The position numbers and the translations under genes are program-made. A model generated the notes under the pieces. The model searched no databases, was not told the DNA's origin, and was given only the letters and a program-made list of their open reading frames with translations. A stretch of 64,000 nt of DNA from Luteolibacter sp. LG18 (GTDB lineage: Bacteria; Verrucomicrobiota; Verrucomicrobiia; Verrucomicrobiales; Akkermansiaceae), in assembly GCF_036322585.1 (NCBI RefSeq), contig NZ_AP024600.1:1922001-1986000 (forward strand). The letters are read 5' to 3'. Within the stretch, counting starts at the first letter, position 1. Each line of letters starts with the position of its first letter. Of this stretch, positions 37,720-46,856 are shown piece by piece.

Positions 37720-38522
37720 GTGGAGAAGGGAATTTGAGGGGCGATGACGTGCGGAGCCCGCGTTACGAGGTCGCATGGGAGAGGCCGCGTGCGCGGCGGT
37801 GGGCGACCTGCGTGTTCGTGATCAACGAGGGCGAAAAGATCCGGAAGCAGGTGCGGGCGATGGCCGCGTATGCGCCGCTGGTGGACGTGATCGTGGCGGA
37901 TGGAGGCAGCACGGATGGATCGCTCGATGGGGCGCTGATGGGAGACGCGGGGGCGAAGGCGTTGCTGGTGAAGCGCGGACCGGGCAAGCTCAGCGCCCAG
38001 ATGCGGATGGCCTTCGATTATTGCCTGGCCGAGGGCTACGACGGGGTGGTGGTGATCGATGGCAATGGCAAGGATGGCCTGGAGGCGATCCCTTCGATGG
38101 TGGAGCTGTTGGAAAATGGCTTCGACCATGTGCAGGGCAGCCGTTTCATTCCGGGTGGCCACCATGAGAACACACCGCGGAGCCGTTACCTGGCGGTGAA
38201 TTTCCTGCACGCGCCGCTCATTTCACTGGCATCGGGTTTCCGCTATACGGACACGACGAATGGCTTCCGTGCGTATAGCCGTCGACTGCTGACGGACCGG
38301 GAGATCGGGGTGTTCCGGCCATGTTTCGACCGCTACCAGCTGCACTATCATCTCGCGATCAAGGCGGCTGCGCTCGGTTACCGGGTGATCGAGACCCCGG
38401 TGTCGCGGGTGTATCCGGCCACGGGCAAAACGCCGACAAAGATCAAGGGTTTCGGCGGATTGTTCGCGGTGATGCGCCAGCTCGTCGAGACCTGTATGGG
38501 CAAATACGATACGGACGCATGA
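37716..38522 (+). CDS. Glycosyltransferase family 2 (DPM1-like, soluble)
   Basis: A 268-residue GT2 protein without obvious membrane helices. WATCVFVINEGEKIRKQVRA starts the fold, IVADGGSTDGS is the sugar-nucleotide motif, VVVIDGNGKDG holds the acidic metal site, and DTTNGFRAYSRRLL is typical of dolichyl-phosphate mannose synthase relatives. It begins with GTG overlapping the previous gene and ends overlapping the GtrA gene by 4 bases. Donor unknown. Confidence 0.85.
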   Translation: MSGEGNLRGDDVRSPRYEVAWERPRARRWATCVFVINEGEKIRKQVRAMAAYAPLVDVIVADGGSTDGSLDGALMGDAGAKALLVKRGPGKLSAQMRMAFDYCLAEGYDGVVVIDGNGKDGLEAIPSMVELLENGFDHVQGSRFIPGGHHENTPRSRYLAVNFLHAPLISLASGFRYTDTTNGFRAYSRRLLTDREIGVFRPCFDRYQLHYHLAIKAAALGYRVIETPVSRVYPATGKTPTKIKGFGGLFAVMRQLVETCMGKYDTDA

Positions 38523-39046
38523 AAGGCTTGGCCCGCTATCCCTTCGATGCCTTGCGGGATACTGCCGAATTGGTGTCGGACGCTCGTGCGCGTGGGTGGC
38601 GTCCGGCCCTGGCAACGATCCTGAGCCCGGAGGCGCGGGGGAGCTGGCAGTTCACGAAGTACCTGGCGATCGGCGGAACGTCGGTGGTGGTCTTTTTCGC
38701 GGTGTGCGCGGTGTTCCGATGGGCAGCGGTGGCGTTGGGAGCCTCCTACGGAAGCCAGCGGTTGCTGTGGAATCTGGTGGAGATCACGGTGGGTTTCATT
38801 CCCACCAACGCGTTCACCTACGAGACGAACCGGCGCTGGGTATTCGTGGCGGGTCGGCATGCGCCGCGGAAGGAGTTCGTTCTGTTCACGGCGGCTGCGG
38901 CTGCTAGCTTTGTAGCGGGACAGACCGCGGCATGGTACCTGATCACGTACTCGCATGTGAACGATTTCCTGGTCAAGCTGGGGGTGATCGTCGTTTCGAC
39001 GTTGATCAACTACGCGTTCCGGAAGTTTGTCGTGTTCCACTCCTGA
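38519..39046 (+). CDS. GtrA family membrane protein
   Basis: A 175-residue protein with four hydrophobic helices in the last 120 residues, starting at FTKYLAIGGTSVVVFFAVCA and including EITVGFIPTNAFTYETNRRWVF, the central GtrA signature. GtrA proteins are proposed flippases for polyprenyl-phosphate-linked sugars. The ATG at 38519 overlaps the preceding stop. An N-terminal soluble stretch of about 40 residues is longer than usual. It likely works with the GtrB-like enzyme at 36721. Confidence 0.88.
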   Translation: MKGLARYPFDALRDTAELVSDARARGWRPALATILSPEARGSWQFTKYLAIGGTSVVVFFAVCAVFRWAAVALGASYGSQRLLWNLVEITVGFIPTNAFTYETNRRWVFVAGRHAPRKEFVLFTAAAAASFVAGQTAAWYLITYSHVNDFLVKLGVIVVSTLINYAFRKFVVFHS

Positions 39047-39056
39047 TGTTTCCCCG

Positions 39057-40250
39057 ATGAATCCGCCCTCCCCCTCCGAGCGAACGCGCGTGGCATTGGT
39101 TACCAATATGGTGGCACCCTATCGTGTCAGCTTTTACAACGCTCTTGCTGAGCTGTGCGATTTGACGGTCGTTGTCGATACCGATAGCGAGTTCAACCGA
39201 AGTTGGAAACTGGATGAACGTCAGTTTAGGTTCACCCGACTCGTGATGAATTCGACCTCGGTTGTGGTGCCAAGAAAAAGGAAGGACGTTGCTTACGAGG
39301 AGCAGCGGCAAGTGCATTTCTCGCAACGCCTTATGGGGGTGCTTCGGGCTGTAAAGCCAGATGTCGTGTTGAGCAATGAGCTTGGCTTGAGGAGCTTTTG
39401 GAGCTTTTTATATTCGCGTTTGTATAGGTGTCCATGGTTGCTCGTATCAGAGGCGACCGAGCACACCGAAGGCTGGGTCGGCATTACGAAGGCCTACTTC
39501 AGGAAATTTTTGATCTCTCAAGCGGATGGTTTTTGGAGCAACGGTATCGAAACGACACGATTTTTAATCAACCGAGGGGCGGCCAGCATCGGAATTACGT
39601 CGGATATGACAGGGATTGCTACCCGGGAGTTCCGAGAAGAAGCGCTACGAGCGTTTAGGGATCGCCAAGGCTTGCGAAAGCTGTTAGGTCTTGATGGCAT
39701 CGTGTTTTTGTTTGCAGGTCGGCTGGAAAGTGGGAAAGGAATACCACAGTTACTTCAGGCGGTAATGGAGCGTCGTGTGGAATTGGCCGGACGATGCAGC
39801 TTGCTTTTCGTGGGAGACGGTACGTTGCGTGAAGAGGTGGAGTCGTTTGGACGGGAATTGCGGAGCGAAATTCCTGTTTATTTGACAGGCTTTGTTCAAC
39901 CGGAGAAGCTCCCACCTTTGTTCGCTGCGAGTGACGTTTTTGTCATGCCCACCTTGGATGACAATTGGCCTCTGGTAAATCTGGAGGCATTGGCAGCTGG
40001 GCTACCTCAGATTTATTCCATTTATAACGGAGGGGCAGCTGATTTGAATTCCGTTGCTGGCGTTGGGATGGCCATCGACCCTTGCACGCTAGGAGAGCTT
40101 GCTGCTAAGCTCGTGGAATGCGTGAATGTGTTGCCAAGCAGGGTGCAGGGCGCTGCGGCCATCCAGCGGTTGGTGCATTACTCGCCGGAAGCGCAAGCTC
40201 AGCGGGCATTGGATTCTATTAGTCGATCTTTGGGCAGTCATAGGGCCTAA
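39057..40250 (+). CDS. Glycosyltransferase family 4, atypically A/T-rich gene
   Basis: A 397-residue GT-B enzyme. RVALVTNMVAPYRVSFYNAL is the acceptor domain start, IVFLFAGRLESGKGIPQLL begins the donor domain, and PTLDDNWPLVNLEALAAGLP provides the catalytic-type acidic motif. The DNA is clearly richer in A/T than the genes on both sides, suggesting separate acquisition. It lies 10 bases after gtrA and 43 before the initiating transferase gene. Confidence 0.87.
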   Translation: MNPPSPSERTRVALVTNMVAPYRVSFYNALAELCDLTVVVDTDSEFNRSWKLDERQFRFTRLVMNSTSVVVPRKRKDVAYEEQRQVHFSQRLMGVLRAVKPDVVLSNELGLRSFWSFLYSRLYRCPWLLVSEATEHTEGWVGITKAYFRKFLISQADGFWSNGIETTRFLINRGAASIGITSDMTGIATREFREEALRAFRDRQGLRKLLGLDGIVFLFAGRLESGKGIPQLLQAVMERRVELAGRCSLLFVGDGTLREEVESFGRELRSEIPVYLTGFVQPEKLPPLFAASDVFVMPTLDDNWPLVNLEALAAGLPQIYSIYNGGAADLNSVAGVGMAIDPCTLGELAAKLVECVNVLPSRVQGAAAIQRLVHYSPEAQAQRALDSISRSLGSHRA

Positions 40251-40293
40251 TCTAGGATTATTTACGTAAAGAAAGGACCCATTCTTCATCCCC

Positions 40294-41712
40294 GTGTCCG
40301 CCAACCGACGCCAATCCTTTTCGATCCAAGTTCTGCAGCTCGTGGACGCGATGCTGATCTGGGGGGCTTTTGCGATGGCCGCGTTGCTGCGCGGGCCGTT
40401 GATCGATTGGCTCAATGGGATCGGGGTGCACATTTTCAAACAGGACATCTCCGGGCTGAAGGAAATCACCTGGTTGTTGTTCATCGTGGTGCCGTTCGCG
40501 CCCCTGGCGCTGGAGTTGTTCGGCTTTTACCGCAATCCGCTTCGGCAGAAGTTCGCGCCAGCCCTTTGGCAGATCATCAAGGCGTTCACGATCCTGGCGG
40601 TGGCGATCAGCGTGATGGTGGTGTTCTTCCGCTTCAATGCCTCCAGCCGCGCGGTACTGGCGATGGCGATTCCGTGTGCGGTGTTGTTCCTGCTGTTGAG
40701 GGCGTGGTTGGTGACGGAGCACGCGCGCCGGGCCAGCATCACGGACAACCGAAAGGAGGCGATCGTGCTGGCGGGGACGCCGGAGGACATCGACCAGTGG
40801 CTGCGGGAGGTTCCGGAGGACGAGTCGATGCTGTGGCGGATCGTGGGTCGGCATGATTTGACGGGCGATGACTGGCTGGGATTCCAGCGCCTGCTGGAGG
40901 ACGAGGCGGTGGAGCGGGTGGTGTTCGCGGCGAAGCACGCGGCGTTCGACAAACTGGGCACCGCGATCGAGATCTGCGAATCACGGGGCATCGAGGCCTG
41001 GGTGGCGGCGAGTTTCATCCAGACCCAGGTGGCGCGGCCGACGTTCGATACCATCGGCGGGCGCCCGCTGCTGGTGCTGCGGTCCACGCCGGATCTTTCC
41101 TGGGAGCTGCTCGCGAAGGGGGTGATCGATTGGATCGGAGGGATGACTTTGCTGATCCTGACCGCGCCGTTGTGGGTGGTGGTGGCGATCGCGATCAAGA
41201 TCCAGAGCCCGGGTCCGGTGTTCTATTTCCAGGAGCGGGCCGGGCGGTATGGCAAGCCGTTCCGGATGTGGAAATTCCGGACAATGATACCGGACGCGGA
41301 CCGGAAGCTGGAGGAGCTGAAACAGCAATCGGGCAACCAGATGTCGGGCCCGGTGTTCAAGCTGCAACATGACCCGCGCATTTTCCCGGTCGGACGCATC
41401 CTGCGGAAGTTTTCCATCGATGAGTTCCCGCAGTTCATCAACGTGGTGCGCGGGGAGATGAGCTTGGTGGGGCCGCGTCCGATGGCGATGTATGAACTTC
41501 CGAAGATCGAGAATTCGTCCCACCGGCGGAAACTCAGCGTGAAGCCGGGGCTGACCTGCATCTGGCAGGTGAGCGGGCGGAACGAGATCACAAGCTTCGA
41601 CGAATGGGTGAAACTGGACCTGCAGTATATCGACAACTGGTCGCTGTGGCTGGACATCAAGATCCTGGCACAGACGATTCCGGCGGTGTTGCTGGCCAAG
41701 GGAGCCAAGTGA
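40294..41712 (+). CDS. Polyprenyl glycosylphosphotransferase (initiating enzyme, WbaP/WcaJ type)
   Basis: Starts repeat-unit synthesis by placing a sugar-1-phosphate on undecaprenyl phosphate. The 472-residue protein has four N-terminal membrane helices, a central CoA-binding-like domain (about residues 145-260), one further helix (GGMTLLILTAPLWVVVAIAI), and the catalytic domain with FYFQERAGRYGKPFRMWKFR, IDEFPQFINVVRGEMSLVGP and RPM. This matches the full-length WbaP/WcaJ architecture. It starts with GTG. First sugar is likely glucose or galactose, not provable from sequence. Confidence 0.93.
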   Translation: MSANRRQSFSIQVLQLVDAMLIWGAFAMAALLRGPLIDWLNGIGVHIFKQDISGLKEITWLLFIVVPFAPLALELFGFYRNPLRQKFAPALWQIIKAFTILAVAISVMVVFFRFNASSRAVLAMAIPCAVLFLLLRAWLVTEHARRASITDNRKEAIVLAGTPEDIDQWLREVPEDESMLWRIVGRHDLTGDDWLGFQRLLEDEAVERVVFAAKHAAFDKLGTAIEICESRGIEAWVAASFIQTQVARPTFDTIGGRPLLVLRSTPDLSWELLAKGVIDWIGGMTLLILTAPLWVVVAIAIKIQSPGPVFYFQERAGRYGKPFRMWKFRTMIPDADRKLEELKQQSGNQMSGPVFKLQHDPRIFPVGRILRKFSIDEFPQFINVVRGEMSLVGPRPMAMYELPKIENSSHRRKLSVKPGLTCIWQVSGRNEITSFDEWVKLDLQYIDNWSLWLDIKILAQTIPAVLLAKGAK

Positions 41713-41737
41713 CGGAAGAATCCACCTGGCCACGGAC

Positions 41738-41995
41738 ATGCGCAATCTCCTGAGAAACATCGGTCATTTCTGGATCAGCCGTTTCGGCTCGCCGATCCGT
41801 GACGAGGAAACGGGGGAACTGTTGGGGCGGGCGCTGGTGGTGGTGTGGCGCGGGAAAATCCACCTCATCGGATTTTCCGGTAGCATGGTCCTGAAGCCCG
41901 TGTTCTGTGTGCAGGACCGTGTCCGCTACTGGAGGCAGACGATCGGTTTCACGCGTCCGCAGGAGCCTGACTTTCCCAGCAAATATCCGGAGTGA
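41738..41995 (+). CDS. Small conserved-looking protein of unknown function
   Basis: An 85-residue protein with no recognised domain. It has a basic N-terminus (MRNLLRNIGHFWISRFGSPI), a central beta-like region (ALVVVWRGKIHLIGFSGS) and a polar tail; no signal peptide or clear membrane helix. It is likely a real gene because it is tightly placed, 25 bases after the initiating transferase and overlapping the next gene's start (GTGA). It may be an accessory factor of the initiating enzyme. Confidence 0.6.
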   Translation: MRNLLRNIGHFWISRFGSPIRDEETGELLGRALVVVWRGKIHLIGFSGSMVLKPVFCVQDRVRYWRQTIGFTRPQEPDFPSKYPE

Positions 41996-42759
41996 TGGAT
42001 CGTCTTCCCCTTGTAGCAACCGTGCTGGTGACGCACGAGGCGCCGGACGCTGTCGCCCGGATGTGCGCCTATTGGCAGGAACGGGATCCGGATCACGCGG
42101 TGGTGGTGGCCTACGGGGGGACGGAGGAGAATTTCGCCGCCCTGGATGTGGGGCCGAAGGTGTTCGTGAGCGATCCATGGCTGCGCACGAAGGATCATCC
42201 CCGGGAGCGGCAGAGTTATCTAGGCGTGTTCCAGGCGGTGTTGCCGGTGATCCGCGCGCTGGACGTGACCCATGTGCACGTGGCGGAGTATGACGAGATT
42301 CCATTGGTGAGCGGGATGAACGCCCGCTTGGTCGGGATGCTGGAGCGGGAAAAGGCGGATGTGGCGGGGCACCGCCTGACGCGGCTGGATGAAACCGGGC
42401 ATCCCCATTACACATTCCATCGCAGGGATCCGGCATTCCACCGTTACTGGCGGACGATCACGTGCCGGGAGGAGCCGGAGGTGGTGCTGTCGATGCTTGG
42501 ATGCGGGTCGTTCTGGAAGCGGCGGGCTTTCGAGGCGGTGGCCTTGTTGGAACCTCCGCTGCGGATTTATCTGGAGTTGATGTTGCCCACGGCGGCGCAC
42601 CACCTGGGCTTCAGGGTCCGGCCGATGGATGGCGCGGACCGCTTCATGGCACCGGAGGTGCTGAAGACGCCGGGGGATTTCGAGGAATTCCGCCGTCAGG
42701 GCGCGTGGCGGATCCACCCGGTGAAGGGCTACTGGTCGGAGCCAGGAGGTGGAGCGTGA
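41992..42759 (+). CDS. Putative GT-A-like protein
   Basis: A 255-residue protein (GTG 41992, or ATG 41995) resembling a GT-A fold: LPLVATVLVTHEAPDAVARM at the start, VTHVHVAEYDEIPLVSGM with an acidic DE site near residues 95-112, and VLSMLGCGSFWKRRAFEAV in the acceptor region. No family name is secure. It overlaps the small gene before it and the ligase-like gene after it by about 4 bases, so all three are probably expressed together. Confidence 0.6.
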   Translation: MMDRLPLVATVLVTHEAPDAVARMCAYWQERDPDHAVVVAYGGTEENFAALDVGPKVFVSDPWLRTKDHPRERQSYLGVFQAVLPVIRALDVTHVHVAEYDEIPLVSGMNARLVGMLEREKADVAGHRLTRLDETGHPHYTFHRRDPAFHRYWRTITCREEPEVVLSMLGCGSFWKRRAFEAVALLEPPLRIYLELMLPTAAHHLGFRVRPMDGADRFMAPEVLKTPGDFEEFRRQGAWRIHPVKGYWSEPGGGA

Positions 42760-44696
42760 ACGCGGGGAAATGGTCCGCGGTGCTGTTGTCCATCGCGTTG
42801 GCGCTGGGGGTGGCATTCGCCTCCTCGCTTGAGCCCACGGCTCCCGGGCTGGTGTTGCTGGCGTTGGCTCCGGCCTTGGCGCTGGGCGCCTTCGCGGTGA
42901 CGGATTCGAAGCGGCCGGTGTTGCTGGCGTGCTTGGTATTCCTTGGCGGCGGGTATTTCGCGTGGCGGGCCACGGGGGCGACCGTGCGGGATTTCGGCCG
43001 CAGCGACCTATTGTTGTTGGCGGGCGGGCTGGCGGCCTGTTTCTGGGCGGGCTGGCTGGTGGACCGTAGGGCCCACCGCTGGGCGGCGATCGGGCTGGCG
43101 GTGCTGGCGATGGCGAATGTGGCGGTGGCGCTGGTGCAGTGGCACGACCCCGCGTTCACGCCGATCTTCGCCGGCCGGAAGACGGCCTCGTATCCCTCCG
43201 GGTTTTACGGGCACTACAACCATTTTGCGAACTTCCTGCTGGCAGCGGGTTTCGTGGCCTCGGGGTGCGCGTTGCTGGGGGAGGAAAAGCGGCGGAGCCG
43301 GATTGCGTGGACGTTGGTCGCCTTCGGGTGCTTCGGCGGGATTTTTCTGAGCAAGAGCCGCGGGGCCTGGGTGGCGGCGGCGGCGGGCGGGTTGGTGTTG
43401 CTGTTGTGCTGGATGCTGGATTTAAAGCGCCGCCATGTGAAGTGGTTCGGGCTGGCGGCGGTGGCGGCAGCCTTCGCGTTGCCGGTCCTTGGATTCAGCG
43501 GCTGGTGGATGGCGCGCCAGGTGCTGGCGGACCGCGGGGTGACGGGGGACGGGGCCAGAATGCTGGATGACAGCGGGCGCTTGAATTTCGCCTCCACGGC
43601 GATCGAGATCGCCTCGAATCAGCCGGTTACGGGGGGCGGCAGCCGCTCGTTCACGTATGAGATCTTCAAGCATTGGAACCCCGAGCAACTGTGGGTGGGG
43701 TCCGGGGACATTGACTTCGTCCACAATGAGTTTCTCCAAGCGGCTACGGATTACGGGTGGATCGGGCTGGCGGTGGTGGCCGGATTGCTGTTCGTGATCG
43801 GCCTGCGGGGGCTGCTGGTGATGGCGGTGGAGCCGGACAAGGGGAATCCGGGGCCGAGTGCCGGATTGGCGGCGGGGGCGATGGCTGGGATCGTGGCGGT
43901 CTCGGTCCAGGGTATGTTCAGTTTCGTATTCCACATGATCCCGGATGTGATCGTGTTGGGATTGTTGGCCGGGATCGTGATCGCCCAGCCGTGGCCGTTC
44001 GGGAAGCTGGCTTCCCGGCAGGTCGCGTGGGCGCGGCCCGCGCCGTGGGTGGCGGCGGGTTTGGCGGTGGGGTTGGTGACCTTGGGGTGGCGGGATGCCA
44101 TGGCATGGTGGATCGCCGCGCGGCCGGGGTCCGGTGGCATGGAGAACCAGGTGGCGGTCCGCTACGATGCCTTGAGGCGCGCGGTCGCGGTGCGGCCGGA
44201 TTTCCGGCTGGAGCATGATGCGGCGGAGATGGCGGCACGGATGTCGAAGACCGAATCCCCGCCGGCCTCGAACGAGTGGGCGGACAAGGCCTTCGGCCAT
44301 CTCCAGCGGGCGGTGATCCGGAATCCGTATGACCATGCGGCGCGGTTGAGCATGGCGCGGGTGCTGGATGAGTTCGGCCAGTTTTCGGAAGCAGAGGAGA
44401 ACTACCGGAAACTGCTGCCGCTGATGGACCTTCGTGAGATGTTCTACCGGACGCGGTTCGCCTACGGCAGCCATGCGTTCCGGCGGGCCAATGCATTGTT
44501 CCATGCCCGCAGGCCGGCGGAAGCGCTGGCGTGGGCGTTGGAAGCGCGGAATCAGATGGAAGCCAGCAAGCGCTTGTGCGGCTACGGCACGCAGTCGCCG
44601 GAGGGGATCGAGGCCGCGAAGGTCCAGGAGTTCATCAAGTGGCTGGAGGAGGCCCGTTACACTCCGGCTCCGGACGTGGTGCCGCCGTCCCCGTAG
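42756..44696 (+). CDS. O-antigen ligase-family membrane protein with TPR-like C-terminus
   Basis: A 646-residue protein. Residues 1-460 contain about ten to twelve hydrophobic helices and, around residues 210-310, a periplasmic part with SRGAWVAAAAGG and GDIDFVHNEFLQAATDYGWIG, where the FVHNEFLQ motif is characteristic of O-antigen ligase/Wzy_C proteins. Residues about 470-640 are soluble and helical, with TPR-like patterns such as LDEFGQFSEAEENYRKLLP. Starts with GTG overlapping the previous stop. It would polymerise or ligate the glycan. It is the last gene of the 44-kb run and is convergent with the next gene. Confidence 0.85.
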   Translation: MNAGKWSAVLLSIALALGVAFASSLEPTAPGLVLLALAPALALGAFAVTDSKRPVLLACLVFLGGGYFAWRATGATVRDFGRSDLLLLAGGLAACFWAGWLVDRRAHRWAAIGLAVLAMANVAVALVQWHDPAFTPIFAGRKTASYPSGFYGHYNHFANFLLAAGFVASGCALLGEEKRRSRIAWTLVAFGCFGGIFLSKSRGAWVAAAAGGLVLLLCWMLDLKRRHVKWFGLAAVAAAFALPVLGFSGWWMARQVLADRGVTGDGARMLDDSGRLNFASTAIEIASNQPVTGGGSRSFTYEIFKHWNPEQLWVGSGDIDFVHNEFLQAATDYGWIGLAVVAGLLFVIGLRGLLVMAVEPDKGNPGPSAGLAAGAMAGIVAVSVQGMFSFVFHMIPDVIVLGLLAGIVIAQPWPFGKLASRQVAWARPAPWVAAGLAVGLVTLGWRDAMAWWIAARPGSGGMENQVAVRYDALRRAVAVRPDFRLEHDAAEMAARMSKTESPPASNEWADKAFGHLQRAVIRNPYDHAARLSMARVLDEFGQFSEAEENYRKLLPLMDLREMFYRTRFAYGSHAFRRANALFHARRPAEALAWALEARNQMEASKRLCGYGTQSPEGIEAAKVQEFIKWLEEARYTPAPDVVPPSP

Positions 44697-44723
44697 GGAC
44701 GTCGGGAGGTGAGGCGGAAAAGG

Positions 44724-46691
44724 TCAGTGGGGTTGGCCGGGAGTGGATGATGTTTCATCGACCACGTAGCCGGTGGGGGAGACGAGGCTGGCGGAGAGGG
44801 AGGATCCGGTGGTCCCGGCCTTGAGGGGCGCTTCCCATGGGGTGTCACCCGGCTTGAGCGCGGGGACGGGCAGGACGCCCTCTTTGAGCACTCGGCCGGA
44901 GGCGTCCTTGCTTTGCCACTTCACCTGATAGCCGCGGAGCGGGTAGCTGGGCACTTCGTCCGCGGAGCGCGGTTCGATGCGGATGCGATCGCCGCTGACC
45001 ACGAGGGCGTGTACGGGCGAGAAGGCCTTGCGGACCTGCTGGTAGGCGGCTTTCGGGCGGCGGTTGGCATCGACCACGCCCCACTCGCGGTTGCCGGAGG
45101 CCGGGGTGCCTTTGAAGCCGCTGCGGTAGTCGTTGAAGGTCCAGAGGGACAGGCCGATGAGGAAGGGATGGCCGGAGACGGTTTCGGCGTAGCCCTTTTC
45201 GAAGTTCGGGATACGGGAGTCTGGATGTGCGCCGATCTGTGCGAAGCCCCACTCGGAGAAGAAGACCGGGCGGTCCGGCCACTGCTGGTGCACTTTCGCG
45301 ACGCGGTCGCCGAAGACGCGGTAACTGTTGATCATCATGATGTCGCTGATGCCCGCGGGGTCCTGCGCGTTGCCGAGGTAGGCGGTGTTGCTGGCGTAGG
45401 TGAGCAGGCGGGTGGAGTCGAGATCGCGGCGGATGTAGTCGAACATCGACTGCACGTAGTTGCGATGGTTGTTGATCTCGTTGCCAGGGCTCCAGCCGAT
45501 GATGCAGGGGTGGTTGTAGTCGCGCTGGATCATCTCGGAGAGCCATTGGCGGGTCAGCGGGTTGTCCTTCTTGACCTGGGCATCGTCCCAACCCCAGACC
45601 GGGATCTCGGCGATGATCATCATGCCCTTTTCATCGAGGTAATCGAGGAGGTTGGGGGCCTGGGGGACGTGCATGAGGCGGGAGAAGTTCGCCCCGGCGG
45701 ATTTCATGAGGTCGATGTCCTGGCGGACGAGCGCGTCGGGCTCGGTGTTGCCGTACTGGTTGCTGTCGCTGACGCGGTTGAAGCCGACCACGCGGACTTT
45801 CTCGCCATTGAGCAGCATGCCATCGGGCCGGATCTCGATCTTGCGGATGCCGAAGCGGTCCGAGCGTTGGTCGAGAGCGGTTCCGGCGGCGGTGAGCCGG
45901 GTGGCGAGGGTGTAGAGGTTCGGATGGTCGAAGTCCCAGAGGCGGACGTCCTGTTTCGGGAGGACGGCTTCGGCAGTCACGGTTTCGGTGGTACGGGGCT
46001 TGAGGGCGAGTTTGGCGGTCAGGGTGAAACCGCGGACGCCATTGAGGCTGGAAGCCAGTTCCAGGGGGAGTTCCTTGTCCGATTCGTTGGCAATCCGGTA
46101 TTCGACGCGGATCTTGGCGGTGCCGGCCTGAAGATCCGGGGTGGAGGTGATGTGCTGCCAGACCAGGCGGGCGTCGTTGTCCGCGACGAGGCTGACGCTG
46201 CGGCTGATACCGCCCCACGGCCACCATGCGCCCCGGGAGACGGTGTTGTCGGCCTGGACGAGGAGGGTGTTCTGGCCTTCCTGCACGGCGGTGGTGATGT
46301 CGAATTCGAAGGGCGTGTAGCCGCCCACGTGGGAGCCCAGCTCCTTGCCGTTCAGGGAGACCCGCGCCTCGTGGTTCACCGCGCCGAAGCAGAGGCGGAG
46401 GTGTTTGCCCTTCATCCCGGCGGGCACGGTGAAGGTGCGGCGGTACCAGCCTTGACCGCGATGGGTGGAGTATTGGGGCAGGGTGTCCCAGTTTCCAGGC
46501 ACGGTGATGGAATCCCAGCCGGGTTGATCACCGGTGGTGAGGGCCGGGGCGGTAGTGAACTCCCACGCGCCGTCGAGCGAAAGGGCGGAGGCCTGCACGG
46601 AGGATGTGGCGGTGGCTGACGCGGGTGCGGCCTGCAGGGGCGCGGAGCATCCGAGCGCGAGCAGGGAGAGGGAAAGCAATTTGGCAGTCAT
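44724..46691 (-). CDS. Glycoside hydrolase family 2 lipoprotein (beta-galactosidase/glucuronidase type)
   Basis: A 655-residue exported glycosidase. The N-terminus LSLSLLALGC gives a signal peptide with a lipobox-like end (Cys15), so it may be lipid-anchored. Residues 37-170 form the GH2 sugar-binding jelly-roll domain, 175-285 the immunoglobulin-like domain, and 286-600 the TIM barrel. The acid/base is Glu405 in GWSPGNEINN and the nucleophile Glu480 in VFFSEWGFAQ. It lies convergent to the polysaccharide operon and downstream of EpsI, suggesting trimming or recycling of surface glycan, but a catabolic role is equally possible. Confidence 0.9.
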   Translation of the reverse strand: MTAKLLSLSLLALGCSAPLQAAPASATATSSVQASALSLDGAWEFTTAPALTTGDQPGWDSITVPGNWDTLPQYSTHRGQGWYRRTFTVPAGMKGKHLRLCFGAVNHEARVSLNGKELGSHVGGYTPFEFDITTAVQEGQNTLLVQADNTVSRGAWWPWGGISRSVSLVADNDARLVWQHITSTPDLQAGTAKIRVEYRIANESDKELPLELASSLNGVRGFTLTAKLALKPRTTETVTAEAVLPKQDVRLWDFDHPNLYTLATRLTAAGTALDQRSDRFGIRKIEIRPDGMLLNGEKVRVVGFNRVSDSNQYGNTEPDALVRQDIDLMKSAGANFSRLMHVPQAPNLLDYLDEKGMMIIAEIPVWGWDDAQVKKDNPLTRQWLSEMIQRDYNHPCIIGWSPGNEINNHRNYVQSMFDYIRRDLDSTRLLTYASNTAYLGNAQDPAGISDIMMINSYRVFGDRVAKVHQQWPDRPVFFSEWGFAQIGAHPDSRIPNFEKGYAETVSGHPFLIGLSLWTFNDYRSGFKGTPASGNREWGVVDANRRPKAAYQQVRKAFSPVHALVVSGDRIRIEPRSADEVPSYPLRGYQVKWQSKDASGRVLKEGVLPVPALKPGDTPWEAPLKAGTTGSSLSASLVSPTGYVVDETSSTPGQPH

Positions 46692-46856
46692 GGGGTTGCG
46701 TGAGGTTCGAGAAGACGAAGCTACTCCATATGACGCGCTTTCACGATAAAATGTTTCAGAAATGCGCAGGGTTATTCTGAGCGCATGAATCCCGGATTGA
46801 AGAACGAGGTGTGGATCGCCGCGCTCCGGGGCGGATGAAAGGGGGCCGGGAGCCGG

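Noticed and set aside
44697-44723. Bidirectional terminator between the convergent ligase-like and GH2 genes
   Set aside because: Only a 5-bp stem (GTCCC/GGGAC) is present, and without T-tracts on either side.
44913-46619. 568-codon plus-strand frame opposite the GH2 gene
   Set aside because: No domain; the GH2 frame has both catalytic glutamates and a signal peptide.
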